Origin: Macrococcoides equi
Lineage (GTDB): Bacteria; Bacillota; Bacilli; Staphylococcales; Staphylococcaceae
Direction: 5' to 3' (one strand)
NCBI RefSeq assembly: GCF_047425865.1
Contig: NZ_CP179735.1
DNA length: 64,000 bases
Below are positions 25,661 through 33,635 of this stretch, piece after piece (position 1 is the first letter of the stretch; the number at the start of each line of letters is the position of its first letter). A model generated the notes under the pieces. It worked only from the letters and a program-made list of their open reading frames with translations. It was not told the origin of the DNA and did no database searches. The translations under genes and the position numbers were made by a program.

Positions 25661-26191
25661 TTACTCTTCTGATTCACTTTCATGTAAAGTGACTGGTTTT
25701 TCTACATGTAGATATTTAGAATAATAGATGTTAGCCATAATATCTTCTGATTGGTATGAAGATAGTGCTTCTTTGCTGAAATTATCTCTGAAGAAACTGC
25801 TTTTCTTAAAATCTTCAAGTAAACTTTGTTTATCAAACTGGAAGACTGCAACATAAGTTTCACCACGTTTAGGTCTTAATAATCTAAATGCGTGATACCC
25901 GTCATATTCAGATAATTTTTCAAGCGGTAAATGTTGCGTATCAAAGACTTCCTGACGTGCCTCTTTAACAATAAAATAAAGCAGCAGCGTAGGTTTTTCT
26001 ACAAGTTCACCGTCGCTTATCACATTGATAAAAGACTGAGGTGCGCTGAAAACAGATTTGTCATTTGTTTCCTCATAGAGATACGCATTATCTTCATTAT
26101 AGAAAGAAAGTAAATTTCTACTGTTAAATTTCTTTTTTATTTTATCTAAAAAAAAGCTTGAACCGTAAGTAATATATGTGTACATAACCAT
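25661..26191 (-). CDS. traP: TRAP-like protein (target of RNAIII-activating protein homologue)
   Basis: The ~176-residue protein matches the staphylococcal TRAP family in layout. It has an N-terminal YTYITYGSS, a central EETNDKSVFSAPQSFINVI, and the C-terminal ABM-like half GYHAFRLLRPKRGETYVAVF and DNFSKEALSSYQ. The gene is divergent from hemE as in S. aureus. TRAP was first proposed as an agr regulator; later work disputed this, and a stress-related or haem-linked role is equally possible. The start is ATG 26191 (GGAG six bases upstream) or 26185. Confidence 0.85.
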   Translation of the reverse strand: MVMYTYITYGSSFFLDKIKKKFNSRNLLSFYNEDNAYLYEETNDKSVFSAPQSFINVISDGELVEKPTLLLYFIVKEARQEVFDTQHLPLEKLSEYDGYHAFRLLRPKRGETYVAVFQFDKQSLLEDFKKSSFFRDNFSKEALSSYQSEDIMANIYYSKYLHVEKPVTLHESESEE

Positions 26192-26323
26192 CACCCTCTC
26201 CTTATTATTCTATACCCGAAAATCAGGATTTATGTCAGTTTAATGACATTACTTTTTTATGATACTTTATAATAATTGTTATGATAAAATCAGACTATAT
26301 ACGAAAAATTGGGGGAAGTTTGT

Positions 26324-27382
26324 TTGAATTCATTTAATAACACAATATTAAAAGCAGCACGTGGGGAAAAAGCAACGCACACACCAGTATGGTTTATGCG
26401 TCAGGCAGGTCGTAGTCAACCTGAATACAGAAAAATTAAAGAAACACATAGTTTATTTGAAATTACACATGATCCGGAACTTTGTGCATATGTTACAAAG
26501 TTACCCGTTGATCAATATAATACCGATGCAGCAATTCTGTATAAAGATATTATGTCACCACTTGGTGCAATTGGTGTAGATGTTGAAATTAAATCAGGTA
26601 TTGGTCCAGTTATTGGTAATCCAATTCGTTCAATGCAGGATGTATCACGACTTGGTGAAATACACCCGGAAAAAGATGTACCATATATTTTAGATACGAT
26701 TAAATTATTAACAGAAGAACAGTTAAATGTTCCGTTAATCGGCTTTACCGGAGCACCATTTACTTTAGCAAGTTATATGATTGAAGGAGGACCTTCTAAA
26801 AACTATAACAAAACTAAAGCAATGATGTATGAACAACCAGAAGCATGGCATATGCTAATGGAAAAGTTAGCGGATATGTGTATTACATACACACATGCGC
26901 AAATCGATGCTGGCTGCAAAATGATTCAAGTGTTTGATTCATGGGTAGGTGCGCTTAATCAGGCGGATTACAGACAATTTATCGCACCTCATATGACACG
27001 CATATTTGCAGGGATTAAAGAAAAACAAGTACCGGTGATTACGTTTGGTGTCGGTGCAAGTCATTTAATCGAAGAATGGAATGCTTTACCTGTAGATGTA
27101 TTAGGTCTGGACTGGCGCTTACAAATCGAAGAAGCACGTGCTAAAGGGATTACGAAACCTTTAATGGGGAATTTAGATCCTGCGATTTTACTTGCACCAT
27201 GGGAAGTCATTGAATCTCACTTAATCCGAATTTTAGATCAAGGTTTACAATCAGACAGTTATATCTTTAACTTAGGGCACGGTGTATTTCCGGAAGTGAA
27301 TCCAGATACGTTGCGTCGTGTTAGCGCATTTGTACATGATTATTCAGCAAAATATAAAGCACAATCATTGGGGGATAAATAA
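26324..27382 (+). CDS. hemE: Uroporphyrinogen decarboxylase
   Basis: The ~352-residue HemE converts uroporphyrinogen III to coproporphyrinogen III. The family signatures PVWFMRQAGRSQPEYR (active site arginines) and GFTGAPFTLASYMIEGG are intact, as is GNLDPAILLAPWE. The start is TTG at 26324, with GGGGGA seven bases upstream. The last base of its stop codon is the first base of hemH, showing an operon hemE-hemH-hemY. Confidence 0.95.
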   Translation: MNSFNNTILKAARGEKATHTPVWFMRQAGRSQPEYRKIKETHSLFEITHDPELCAYVTKLPVDQYNTDAAILYKDIMSPLGAIGVDVEIKSGIGPVIGNPIRSMQDVSRLGEIHPEKDVPYILDTIKLLTEEQLNVPLIGFTGAPFTLASYMIEGGPSKNYNKTKAMMYEQPEAWHMLMEKLADMCITYTHAQIDAGCKMIQVFDSWVGALNQADYRQFIAPHMTRIFAGIKEKQVPVITFGVGASHLIEEWNALPVDVLGLDWRLQIEEARAKGITKPLMGNLDPAILLAPWEVIESHLIRILDQGLQSDSYIFNLGHGVFPEVNPDTLRRVSAFVHDYSAKYKAQSLGDK

Positions 27383-28302
27383 TGAGTAAAAAAGGTTTAC
27401 TTGTAATGGCGTATGGGACGCCATATAAAGAAGAAGATATCGAACCCTATTACACACATATTAGACATGGCAGAAAGCCATCAGAAGAAAACTTACAAGA
27501 TCTTAAAGATCGTTACAAAGCAATAGGTGGTATTTCGCCATTAGCCGGTACAACTGAACGTCAAGCTGAAGCTTTGGTGGATGCATTAAATAAATCAACT
27601 GGTGAAGATTATCAGTTGTATATTGGTTTAAAACATATCGCACCGTTTATTGAAGATGCTGTTGAAGCGATGCACGATGATGGTATCACTGAAGCGGTAA
27701 CGATTGTTCTGGCACCTCATTATTCTAACTTCTCAGTAGGTAGTTACAATAAACGTGCGGCTGAAGTTGCAGCGCAATATGGCATAAAGCTTAAGCATGT
27801 TGAATCATTCTACAATCAGGATAAGTTTATTGAGTACTGGACGGAGCAGGTTGATGCTACACTTGCTACAATTCCTGAAAGCGAATGGGATAAGACAGTG
27901 CTTATTGTCAGTGCGCATAGTTTGCCAGAGAAGATTAAACTTGCAGGTGATCCGTATCCAGAGCAACTTGAAGATACTGCAACGATGATCATGGATGGTT
28001 CTAAAATATTAAATGTTGAAACAGGATGGCAATCTGAAGGGAATACTCCAGATCCATGGCTTGGACCAGATGTACAGGATTTAACAAGACGTTTATATGA
28101 GGAAGAACAATATGAACACTTTATCTATACGCCTCTTGGATTTGTATGTGAACATTTAGAAGTACTTTACGATAATGATTATGAATGTAAAGTTGTTTGT
28201 GATGCGTTAGGTGTTAAATACTATCGTCCGGCGATGCCAAACACGGATGCACGTTTTATCGGTGCGATGGTTGATGAAATTCAAAATGTATTAAATCAAT
28301 AG
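27382..28302 (+). CDS. hemH: Coproporphyrin III ferrochelatase
   Basis: The 306-residue ferrochelatase inserts iron into coproporphyrin III in the Gram-positive pathway, where the enzyme is also called CpfC. The catalytic histidine lies in LIVSAHSLPEK and the second metal region in GFVCEHLEVLYDNDYEC. Its ATG overlaps the hemE stop (TAATG). hemY follows after 17 bases. Confidence 0.95.
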   Translation: MSKKGLLVMAYGTPYKEEDIEPYYTHIRHGRKPSEENLQDLKDRYKAIGGISPLAGTTERQAEALVDALNKSTGEDYQLYIGLKHIAPFIEDAVEAMHDDGITEAVTIVLAPHYSNFSVGSYNKRAAEVAAQYGIKLKHVESFYNQDKFIEYWTEQVDATLATIPESEWDKTVLIVSAHSLPEKIKLAGDPYPEQLEDTATMIMDGSKILNVETGWQSEGNTPDPWLGPDVQDLTRRLYEEEQYEHFIYTPLGFVCEHLEVLYDNDYECKVVCDALGVKYYRPAMPNTDARFIGAMVDEIQNVLNQ

Positions 28303-28319
28303 AAAAGAGATGTTTTTAA

Positions 28320-29693
28320 ATGACGAAGTGTGCAATTATTGGTGCAGGTATCACAGGTTTATCAGCAGCATATTATTTACGACAAGAAGATTCAGCAATT
28401 GAAATTGATGTTCTGGAAGCAAGTGATGTTGCGGGGGGTAAGATTAAAACCTTTCAAAAAGATGGCTATACGATTGAACTTGGCCCGGAATCTTATTTAG
28501 GCCGTAAAAAGATCATGACAGAATTGGCTGAGGCAATTGGATTAAAGGATGAAATTGTTGTTAATAATACCGGAAAATCTTATATTTATGCTAAAAACAA
28601 ACTTTATCCGATTCCTGGAGGATCAATTTTAGGTATACCTACTGAAATTAAACCTTTTATTGCAACACGCTTAATTTCGCCAATAGGTAAATTACGTGCT
28701 GGTCTTGATTATGTGATTAAGCCTAAACCGATGACGCCGGATGTATCAGTCGGTGCATTCTTCAGACGTCGCTTAGGTAATGAAACGCTTGAGAACTTAA
28801 TTGAGCCTTTATTATCAGGGATATATGGTGCTGATATCGATAAATTGAGTCTTAAATCAACATTTCCTGATTTTAAAGCAACTGAAGAGAAGCATGGCAG
28901 TCTGATAAAAGGGATGCGTGCGAGCAAAAAGAAAATGCCTAAACGACCACAGCCTGCACCTGGACAGTTCAGACAATTTAAAAATGGCTTAATGAGCTTT
29001 GTGAATGCACTTGTAAATGATCTGGAATCGAAACAAGTTCAAATGAAATATAATCATAAAGTTGAAGCAATCGAAAGATTAGAAAACGGCTATATGCTGA
29101 CTATAAATGGTGAAAAAGTACATTATGATCATGTGATAATTACAGTACCACATACTATCTTCCGAGATTGGTTTAACGATGCACCATTACAATATTTTAA
29201 CGAAATGGAGACAACAAGTGTAGCAACGGTTGTCATGGCATTTGATGCAGAGCAGGTTAACAACGAAGAAAATGGTACGGGATTTGTCATCGCTAAAAAT
29301 TCAGATACAGTAATTACTGCATGTACTTGGACAGATAAGAAATGGTCACATACAACACCACCTGGTAAGACATTGCTTCGTGCCTATGTTGGTCGACCTG
29401 GCAGTAATGTTGTTAGAGACAATGATGATGAAGCTATAGTAAAACTTGCCAGAAAAGATTTAGATAAGATGATGGAAATTAAAGGTGAACCTGAATTTAC
29501 TATCGTGACAAAATTATTTAATAGTATGCCGCAATATGAAGTAGGGCATATTGATCGTATTCGTGCGATTCAGCACTATATAAAAACGCAGTATCCTGGA
29601 CTTGTGATTACAGGTGCATCTTTTGAAGCGGTAGGGTTACCAGACTGTGTATCTCAAGGACAACGCGCAGCACTGCAAATTGCGCATCACTAA
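28320..29693 (+). CDS. hemY: Coproporphyrinogen III oxidase (HemY/CgoX)
   Basis: The 457-residue FAD-dependent oxidase has the dinucleotide motif CAIIGAGITGLSAAYYL at the N-terminus and the C-terminal FAD segment GASFEAVGLPDCVSQGQRAA. In Gram-positive bacteria this protein oxidises coproporphyrinogen III to coproporphyrin III, ahead of HemH. The final HemQ/ChdC step is not in the window. It has AAAAGAGATG upstream. Confidence 0.93.
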   Translation: MTKCAIIGAGITGLSAAYYLRQEDSAIEIDVLEASDVAGGKIKTFQKDGYTIELGPESYLGRKKIMTELAEAIGLKDEIVVNNTGKSYIYAKNKLYPIPGGSILGIPTEIKPFIATRLISPIGKLRAGLDYVIKPKPMTPDVSVGAFFRRRLGNETLENLIEPLLSGIYGADIDKLSLKSTFPDFKATEEKHGSLIKGMRASKKKMPKRPQPAPGQFRQFKNGLMSFVNALVNDLESKQVQMKYNHKVEAIERLENGYMLTINGEKVHYDHVIITVPHTIFRDWFNDAPLQYFNEMETTSVATVVMAFDAEQVNNEENGTGFVIAKNSDTVITACTWTDKKWSHTTPPGKTLLRAYVGRPGSNVVRDNDDEAIVKLARKDLDKMMEIKGEPEFTIVTKLFNSMPQYEVGHIDRIRAIQHYIKTQYPGLVITGASFEAVGLPDCVSQGQRAALQIAHH

Positions 29694-29728
29694 TTCATAC
29701 ATCACTGCACATGACAAAGGAGAATACT

Positions 29729-30715
29729 ATGAAATTTATCCATAATAACAATATTAATGATCCTACTATTAATTTAGCGATGGAAGAATATGTTCTGAAA
29801 CACTTACCGAAAGATGATTCATACTTTTTATTCTATGTGAATGAACCGTCAATCATTATAGGTAAGAATCAAAATACATTTGCTGAAATCAATCAAGCAT
29901 ATGTAGATGAGAAAAATATTCATGTTGTACGACGAATTTCAGGTGGTGGCGCAGTATATCATGATTTAGGTAATTTAAACTTTAGTTTTGTGACAAAAGC
30001 AGATGATGATAGCTTCCATAATTTCAAAAAATTTACGATGCCTATCGTTGAAGCGTTAAATAAATTAGGTGTTAATGCTGAAATGACAGGTAGAAACGAC
30101 TTGCAGGTGGGAGAACGTAAAGTGTCTGGTAATGCAATGTTCCAGTCAGGAGATCGTATGTTTTCACATGGGACGTTGATGCTGAATAGTGATATTGAGG
30201 AAGTTGTCAGAAGTCTTACAGTTAGTGAGAAAAAGCTTATTACGAAGGGCATTAAATCAATTCGTTCGCGTGTAGCTAATATACAGGAATTTCTTGATCA
30301 TCAGATTACTATGGAAGAATTTAAACAAACGTTATTACAATCAATCTTTGACGGTCCTGTTGAGCAATATAAACTAAGTGAAGATGACTGGAAGAAGATT
30401 GAGCAAATTAGTGAAGAGAAATATCGTAATTATGACTGGAACTATGGTAAGAATCCTAAATACAATTATGAGGTAAAACAGAAATTTCCAGGTGGTATGC
30501 TTGAGCTGAAAATAAATGTGGTCAAAGGTATGATGGATGATATAAAAATATTTGGTGATTTCTTTGGTGTAGGTGAAGTGTCAGAAATTGAAGCTTTACT
30601 CAAAGGATTACCACATAACCAAAGTGCAGTGAGAAACGCGCTGGATACTATTGACTTTACACATTATTTTGGTCGAGTATCAAAAGAAGAATTTTTAAGT
30701 TTAGTCGCAAAATAA
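29729..30715 (+). CDS. lplA: Lipoate-protein ligase
   Basis: The ~328-residue protein has the lipoyl-transferase signature VVRRISGGGAVYHDLGNLNF. FSHGTLMLNSDIEEV and KGIKSIRSRVANI complete the ATP/lipoyl-AMP site. The C-terminal domain (about 250-328) is the accessory domain of LplA. It attaches free lipoate to E2 and GcvH proteins. The ATG at 29729 has AAAGGAG six bases upstream; an earlier ATG at 29711 has none. A terminator follows. Confidence 0.92.
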   Translation: MKFIHNNNINDPTINLAMEEYVLKHLPKDDSYFLFYVNEPSIIIGKNQNTFAEINQAYVDEKNIHVVRRISGGGAVYHDLGNLNFSFVTKADDDSFHNFKKFTMPIVEALNKLGVNAEMTGRNDLQVGERKVSGNAMFQSGDRMFSHGTLMLNSDIEEVVRSLTVSEKKLITKGIKSIRSRVANIQEFLDHQITMEEFKQTLLQSIFDGPVEQYKLSEDDWKKIEQISEEKYRNYDWNYGKNPKYNYEVKQKFPGGMLELKINVVKGMMDDIKIFGDFFGVGEVSEIEALLKGLPHNQSAVRNALDTIDFTHYFGRVSKEEFLSLVAK

Positions 30716-30731
30716 CATAATAAATAATAAT

Positions 30732-30769
30732 AGCGCCAATTCTGGGATATACATTCCGGAACTGGCGCT
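30732..30769. terminator. Terminator between lplA and the IDEAL-domain gene
   Basis: The stem AGCGCCA/TGGCGCT is extended by an imperfect inner TTC/GAA stem and followed by TTTT. Confidence 0.8.
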
Positions 30770-30795
30770 TTTATGATGATCGGGAGGTAGTCATT

Positions 30796-31005
30796 TTAAA
30801 TTTCCTCCAAAGCTTTTAATTCGTTTGTAAATTGCATAAAATCTTGTTTGTTGTACATTAATAAAGACTGATCAATTTTTTCTTTCAAAACTTTTACTTG
30901 ATGTGCTTTTACTGCTTCATCAATGATAAGTTCAATATAAACATTATTGAGATTCGTAACAAAAGTGTCAACACCATTAAGTTGTGCTTGCTGATTATTG
31001 TTCAT
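30796..31005 (-). CDS. Small IDEAL-domain protein
   Basis: The 69-residue protein has a C-terminal half, YIELIIDEAVKAHQVKVLKE and what follows, that fits the short IDEAL domain of Firmicutes. In Bacillus such domains occur on small proteins, some of which bind ClpC or regulators. GGAGGCC lies upstream. It is divergent from comK, but the 263-base gap is long, so a functional link to competence is speculative. Confidence 0.75.
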   Translation of the reverse strand: MNNNQQAQLNGVDTFVTNLNNVYIELIIDEAVKAHQVKVLKEKIDQSLLMYNKQDFMQFTNELKALEEI

Positions 31006-31139
31006 ATGAGTGGCCTCCTAAAATTTTATTAAAACGAGTATAGTACATAATTATCTAAATTGCAATAGTATTCAGAAAATTACATTAAATTATTTGTGTT
31101 ACTAATCTCGTAATTAATTAATAATATATAGCCCCATTT

Positions 31140-31253
31140 TTTACAGTGTAAACATTAAATAAAAACCTCATAATAAATGTAAACAATGTTAAAATTAAAT
31201 TAAAGTTAACAAATGTTAAATTGGTTCATATATAATAAAGTTAACATGTTAAC
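31140..31253 (+). promoter_or_regulatory. comK promoter region with repeated TGTTAA-type motifs and a 14-bp palindrome
   Basis: A perfect palindrome GTTAACATGTTAAC (31240-31253) covers the bases just before the comK ribosome site. Upstream are repeated TGTAAACAATGTTAAA-like and GTTAACAAATGTTAAA motifs (31178 and 31205) and a TTTACAGTGTAAA near-palindrome (31140-31152). A TATAAT lies at about 31232. These look like sites for a repressor and/or autoregulation. Confidence 0.6.
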
Positions 31254-31268
31254 CAGGGAGGCAAAGAG

Positions 31269-31826
31269 ATGGACCAGTATATCATCAATGAAAAGACAAT
31301 GTATATTAAAGCCAACAGGAACGGGAGAGGGATACAATCGGAAATAGGGGAGTTTGGTAAAGCCCCATTTATATTTAAGAAGAAGCCGCTGCACGTCATT
31401 GAAGATTCATTATTCTTCTATCATGCAACATATAAAGCACGAAAAACCTCAACGAAGATTATAGCAAATATTAACACGAAACCACCCATCATTATTCAAC
31501 CAGGTACACAAACATATTTTTTTCCGACACATAGTGATCGAAGTAATGAATTAGCCTGGATTAATGTCCATTACGTCAATCGTTTTCATGCCGGGAATCA
31601 TTATGACACTATCGTAGAGTTCGATGATCAATCAAACGTATCGTTTCCGGTGACAAGCTATACATTTAATACTCAGTATCTTCATTGTATAAAATTAGAA
31701 TATTGTATGAGAACGAAAGCGTTGAAACGTGAAATGTATAATGAAGAACAAGTGCAATTTGACAAATGTCGTGCAAATTTATTTGAAATGTTAGCAATGT
31801 ATGCATTGTTAGAGAAAAAGGTGTAA
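31269..31826 (+). CDS. comK: Competence transcription factor ComK
   Basis: The 185-residue protein matches ComK across its length. It begins DQYIINEKTMYIKANRNGRG, has PPIIIQPGTQTYFFPTHSD (DNA-binding region) and FHAGNHYDTIVEFDD, and ends with a helical tail. ComK activates DNA-uptake genes by binding AT-box pairs. It starts with CAGGGAGG upstream, right after a 14-bp palindrome. The frame is intact, so it is potentially functional. Confidence 0.9.
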   Translation: MDQYIINEKTMYIKANRNGRGIQSEIGEFGKAPFIFKKKPLHVIEDSLFFYHATYKARKTSTKIIANINTKPPIIIQPGTQTYFFPTHSDRSNELAWINVHYVNRFHAGNHYDTIVEFDDQSNVSFPVTSYTFNTQYLHCIKLEYCMRTKALKREMYNEEQVQFDKCRANLFEMLAMYALLEKKV

Positions 31827-31855
31827 ATGTTCCATAAAAATATTTACCAAAACTA

Positions 31856-31883
31856 TTGACCAATTCGTTTCAATTGATATAAT
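31856..31883 (+). promoter_or_regulatory. Promoter of the tRNA-Asn/tRNA-Ser pair
   Basis: TTGACC (31856-31861) and TATAAT (31878-31883) are separated by 16 bases and lie 23 bases before the tRNA. Confidence 0.65.
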
Positions 31884-31905
31884 AGTATTTGTTGATTGAA
31901 ATTAA

Positions 31906-31980
31906 TCCACAGTAGCTCAGTGGTAGAGCTATCGGCTGTTAACCGATCGGTCGTAGGTTCGAGTCCTACCTGTGGAGCCA
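31906..31980 (+). tRNA. tRNA-Asn(GTT)
   Basis: The cloverleaf has acceptor TCCACAG/CTGTGGA, anticodon loop CTGTTAA (GTT) and T-arm GGTTCGAGTCC, with encoded CCA. The 75 bases are the same as the copy at 38436. Confidence 0.95.
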
Positions 31981-31981
31981 T

Positions 31982-32070
31982 GGAGATGTACTCAAGTTGG
32001 CTGAAGAGGCGCCCCTGCTAAGGGTGTAGGTCGGGTAACCGGCGCGAGAGTTCGAATCTCTCCATCTCCG
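31982..32070 (+). tRNA. tRNA-Ser(GCT)
   Basis: The acceptor GGAGATG/CATCTCC encloses a long variable arm, anticodon loop CTGCTAA (GCT) and T-arm AGTTCGAATCT. No CCA is encoded. The minus-strand integrase gene beyond it points toward this tRNA, so its 3' end is the probable phage attachment site. Confidence 0.95.
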
Positions 32071-32081
32071 TTACAACATTA

Positions 32082-32125
32082 AACCCCGTTTATCCTAGTT
32101 GGTGAAACTAGTGATATGACAGGGT
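32082..32125 (+). terminator. Probable terminator after tRNA-Ser(GCT)
   Basis: An imperfect stem pairs AACCC...CTAGTT with AACTAG...GGGTT and is followed by TTTTTTC. It lies within the presumed attL zone. Confidence 0.6.
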
Positions 32126-32233
32126 TTTTTCTTTTTGTCTTTTTCTTATTTTGATATGGTGTGTTATTTTTTGGGCACAGAGTGGACACAATGAGTACCA
32201 TTTTAATATCTTGTGACCAAATTTGTGACCACG

Positions 32234-33328
32234 CTATATTGCACTTAACGATTGCTCCATCTTTAAGTCATTCTCTTTTTCTGTTTCAAGTAATAAGTGG
32301 CCATATATCTCTTGCGTGATACTGATGTTTGCATGTCCTGCACGCTTACTGATGTAATAGATATCAAACCCTAAATCAATTAACCATGAAATATGTGTGT
32401 GTCGAATTGAATGTAGTGTGTAGTCATTACATTTATTTTTTAGTAAAAATGATTTAAATAGTCGAGTAACTGAATTATGGGATAAAAGATTGAATCCAGT
32501 ATCAAATAAATAGCCACTGATATTTAAAGGTCTAACTTTTATGAAATTTAGAATGTAATTGATGTCTTTCTCTGATACCTTAACCACACGATCTGCATTA
32601 ACAGTTTTAGTACCTCTAATGTGAATCGTCTTATCTTTTTTATTGATGTCCGTAATTTTAATGTGTTGTACTTCTGAGAAACGAGCACCTGTAACAGTTA
32701 GCAGATAGAGAAATAGGTAAGATAGTTCTTTTTTACTCATAGCAAAGCGTTTCAGCGCCTTAAACTCTTCAAGTGACATAAACTTATCATCGGCAAGTTT
32801 TGCGTCTTTCTTACCTTTTGTGACGGCTTTATAAGTAGGGTCTTTGTGGATAATACCTTCATGCAATGCTTCTTTAATTGCTTCTCTTAAACAGTAATGT
32901 AATTTCTCGACTGAAGCTGTAGCACGGCCATTTTCTTTTGTTTCTAAGAACTTCTCTTCGGCATATTCATTCAACAGTTCCTGGTACATCATCTTAGTTA
33001 CTTTGTTAATTGGAATCATACCGAATTTTTCTTCAAATACTTTTATACTATTTTTATATCTTGCTAGATGCTTATCAGATACTTTACCTTCTTTATTAAT
33101 TTCCACATACTTATTGTAGTATTCAACGAAAGGTGTCTTGTCTGTGAGATAATAACCTTTAGTTAGATTTGCCTTAACATCTATTGCTTCCGCCTGGGCA
33201 TCTCGCTTTGTCTTAAATCCACCTTTTCTGTATCGTTTATCTTCAAATCGAAAATCGTAATACCATGAGTTTTTTTGTTTTTTACGTTCATAATGCTTCA
33301 CTCCTATTTTTGTGTTAAAATAGGGCAT
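32234..33328 (-). CDS. int: Phage-type tyrosine integrase
   Basis: The 364-residue protein has an N-terminal Arm/SAM-like domain. It begins PYFNTKIGVKHYERKKQKNS, with a YRKGGFKTKRDAQ segment. The C-terminal catalytic domain has the first arginine in TVTGARFSEVQHIKI, the HxxR box HSIRHTHISWLIDLG, and a late tyrosine in the ITQEIYGHL segment. It reads toward tRNA-Ser(GCT), the usual orientation next to attL in staphylococcal phages. Its start lacks a good ribosome site. The frame is complete, so excision activity may survive although most of the phage is gone. Confidence 0.92.
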   Translation of the reverse strand: MPYFNTKIGVKHYERKKQKNSWYYDFRFEDKRYRKGGFKTKRDAQAEAIDVKANLTKGYYLTDKTPFVEYYNKYVEINKEGKVSDKHLARYKNSIKVFEEKFGMIPINKVTKMMYQELLNEYAEEKFLETKENGRATASVEKLHYCLREAIKEALHEGIIHKDPTYKAVTKGKKDAKLADDKFMSLEEFKALKRFAMSKKELSYLFLYLLTVTGARFSEVQHIKITDINKKDKTIHIRGTKTVNADRVVKVSEKDINYILNFIKVRPLNISGYLFDTGFNLLSHNSVTRLFKSFLLKNKCNDYTLHSIRHTHISWLIDLGFDIYYISKRAGHANISITQEIYGHLLLETEKENDLKMEQSLSAI

Positions 33329-33395
33329 AGAAAAGAGCCCTATTCATGGGTGGTTTTTGGCGGCTCTCTTAGACTTTGGCGAGGATAGGAGAGCC
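33320..33395. promoter_or_regulatory. Two inverted repeats at the 5' end of int
   Basis: ATAGGGC/GCCCTAT (33320-33342) overlaps the int start. GGCTCTC/GAGAGCC (33362-33395) lies just before the small plus-strand ORF. They may form regulatory stems or phage arm/Xis sites. Confidence 0.4.
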
Positions 33396-33425
33396 ATAAT
33401 AATATTGTGATTGGAGGTCATTTTT

Positions 33426-33635
33426 ATTTTATATAAATTTATCATTCATTTCTCAATTGTTTTAAGTGCACTTTATTTAGCAAATGATATAAATATATTT
33501 CGCATTAAAATTGAAGCTTATCAATCATTTATTTTTATACTGGTTGCTTTTCATGTTCTATTTAAAATTTATTTCGTAGAAAGTAATGAAAAGTTTTTTT
33601 TTAATAAAGGGATAATTATTCGTCTTCGATTCTAG
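33426..33635 (+). CDS. Possible small two-helix membrane protein (doubtful)
   Basis: The open frame encodes about 69 residues with two hydrophobic segments (FIIHFSIVLSALYLA and FIFILVAFHVLFKIYF) and a basic tail ending IIIRLRF. A strong TTGGAGG ribosome site lies at 33411-33417, but no ATG, GTG or TTG follows at normal spacing. The in-frame codon eight bases after it is ATT at 33426. Its 3' end overlaps the convergent neighbour. It could be a small phage membrane protein, a toxin-like peptide, or chance. Confidence 0.35.
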   Translation: MLYKFIIHFSIVLSALYLANDINIFRIKIEAYQSFIFILVAFHVLFKIYFVESNEKFFFNKGIIIRLRF

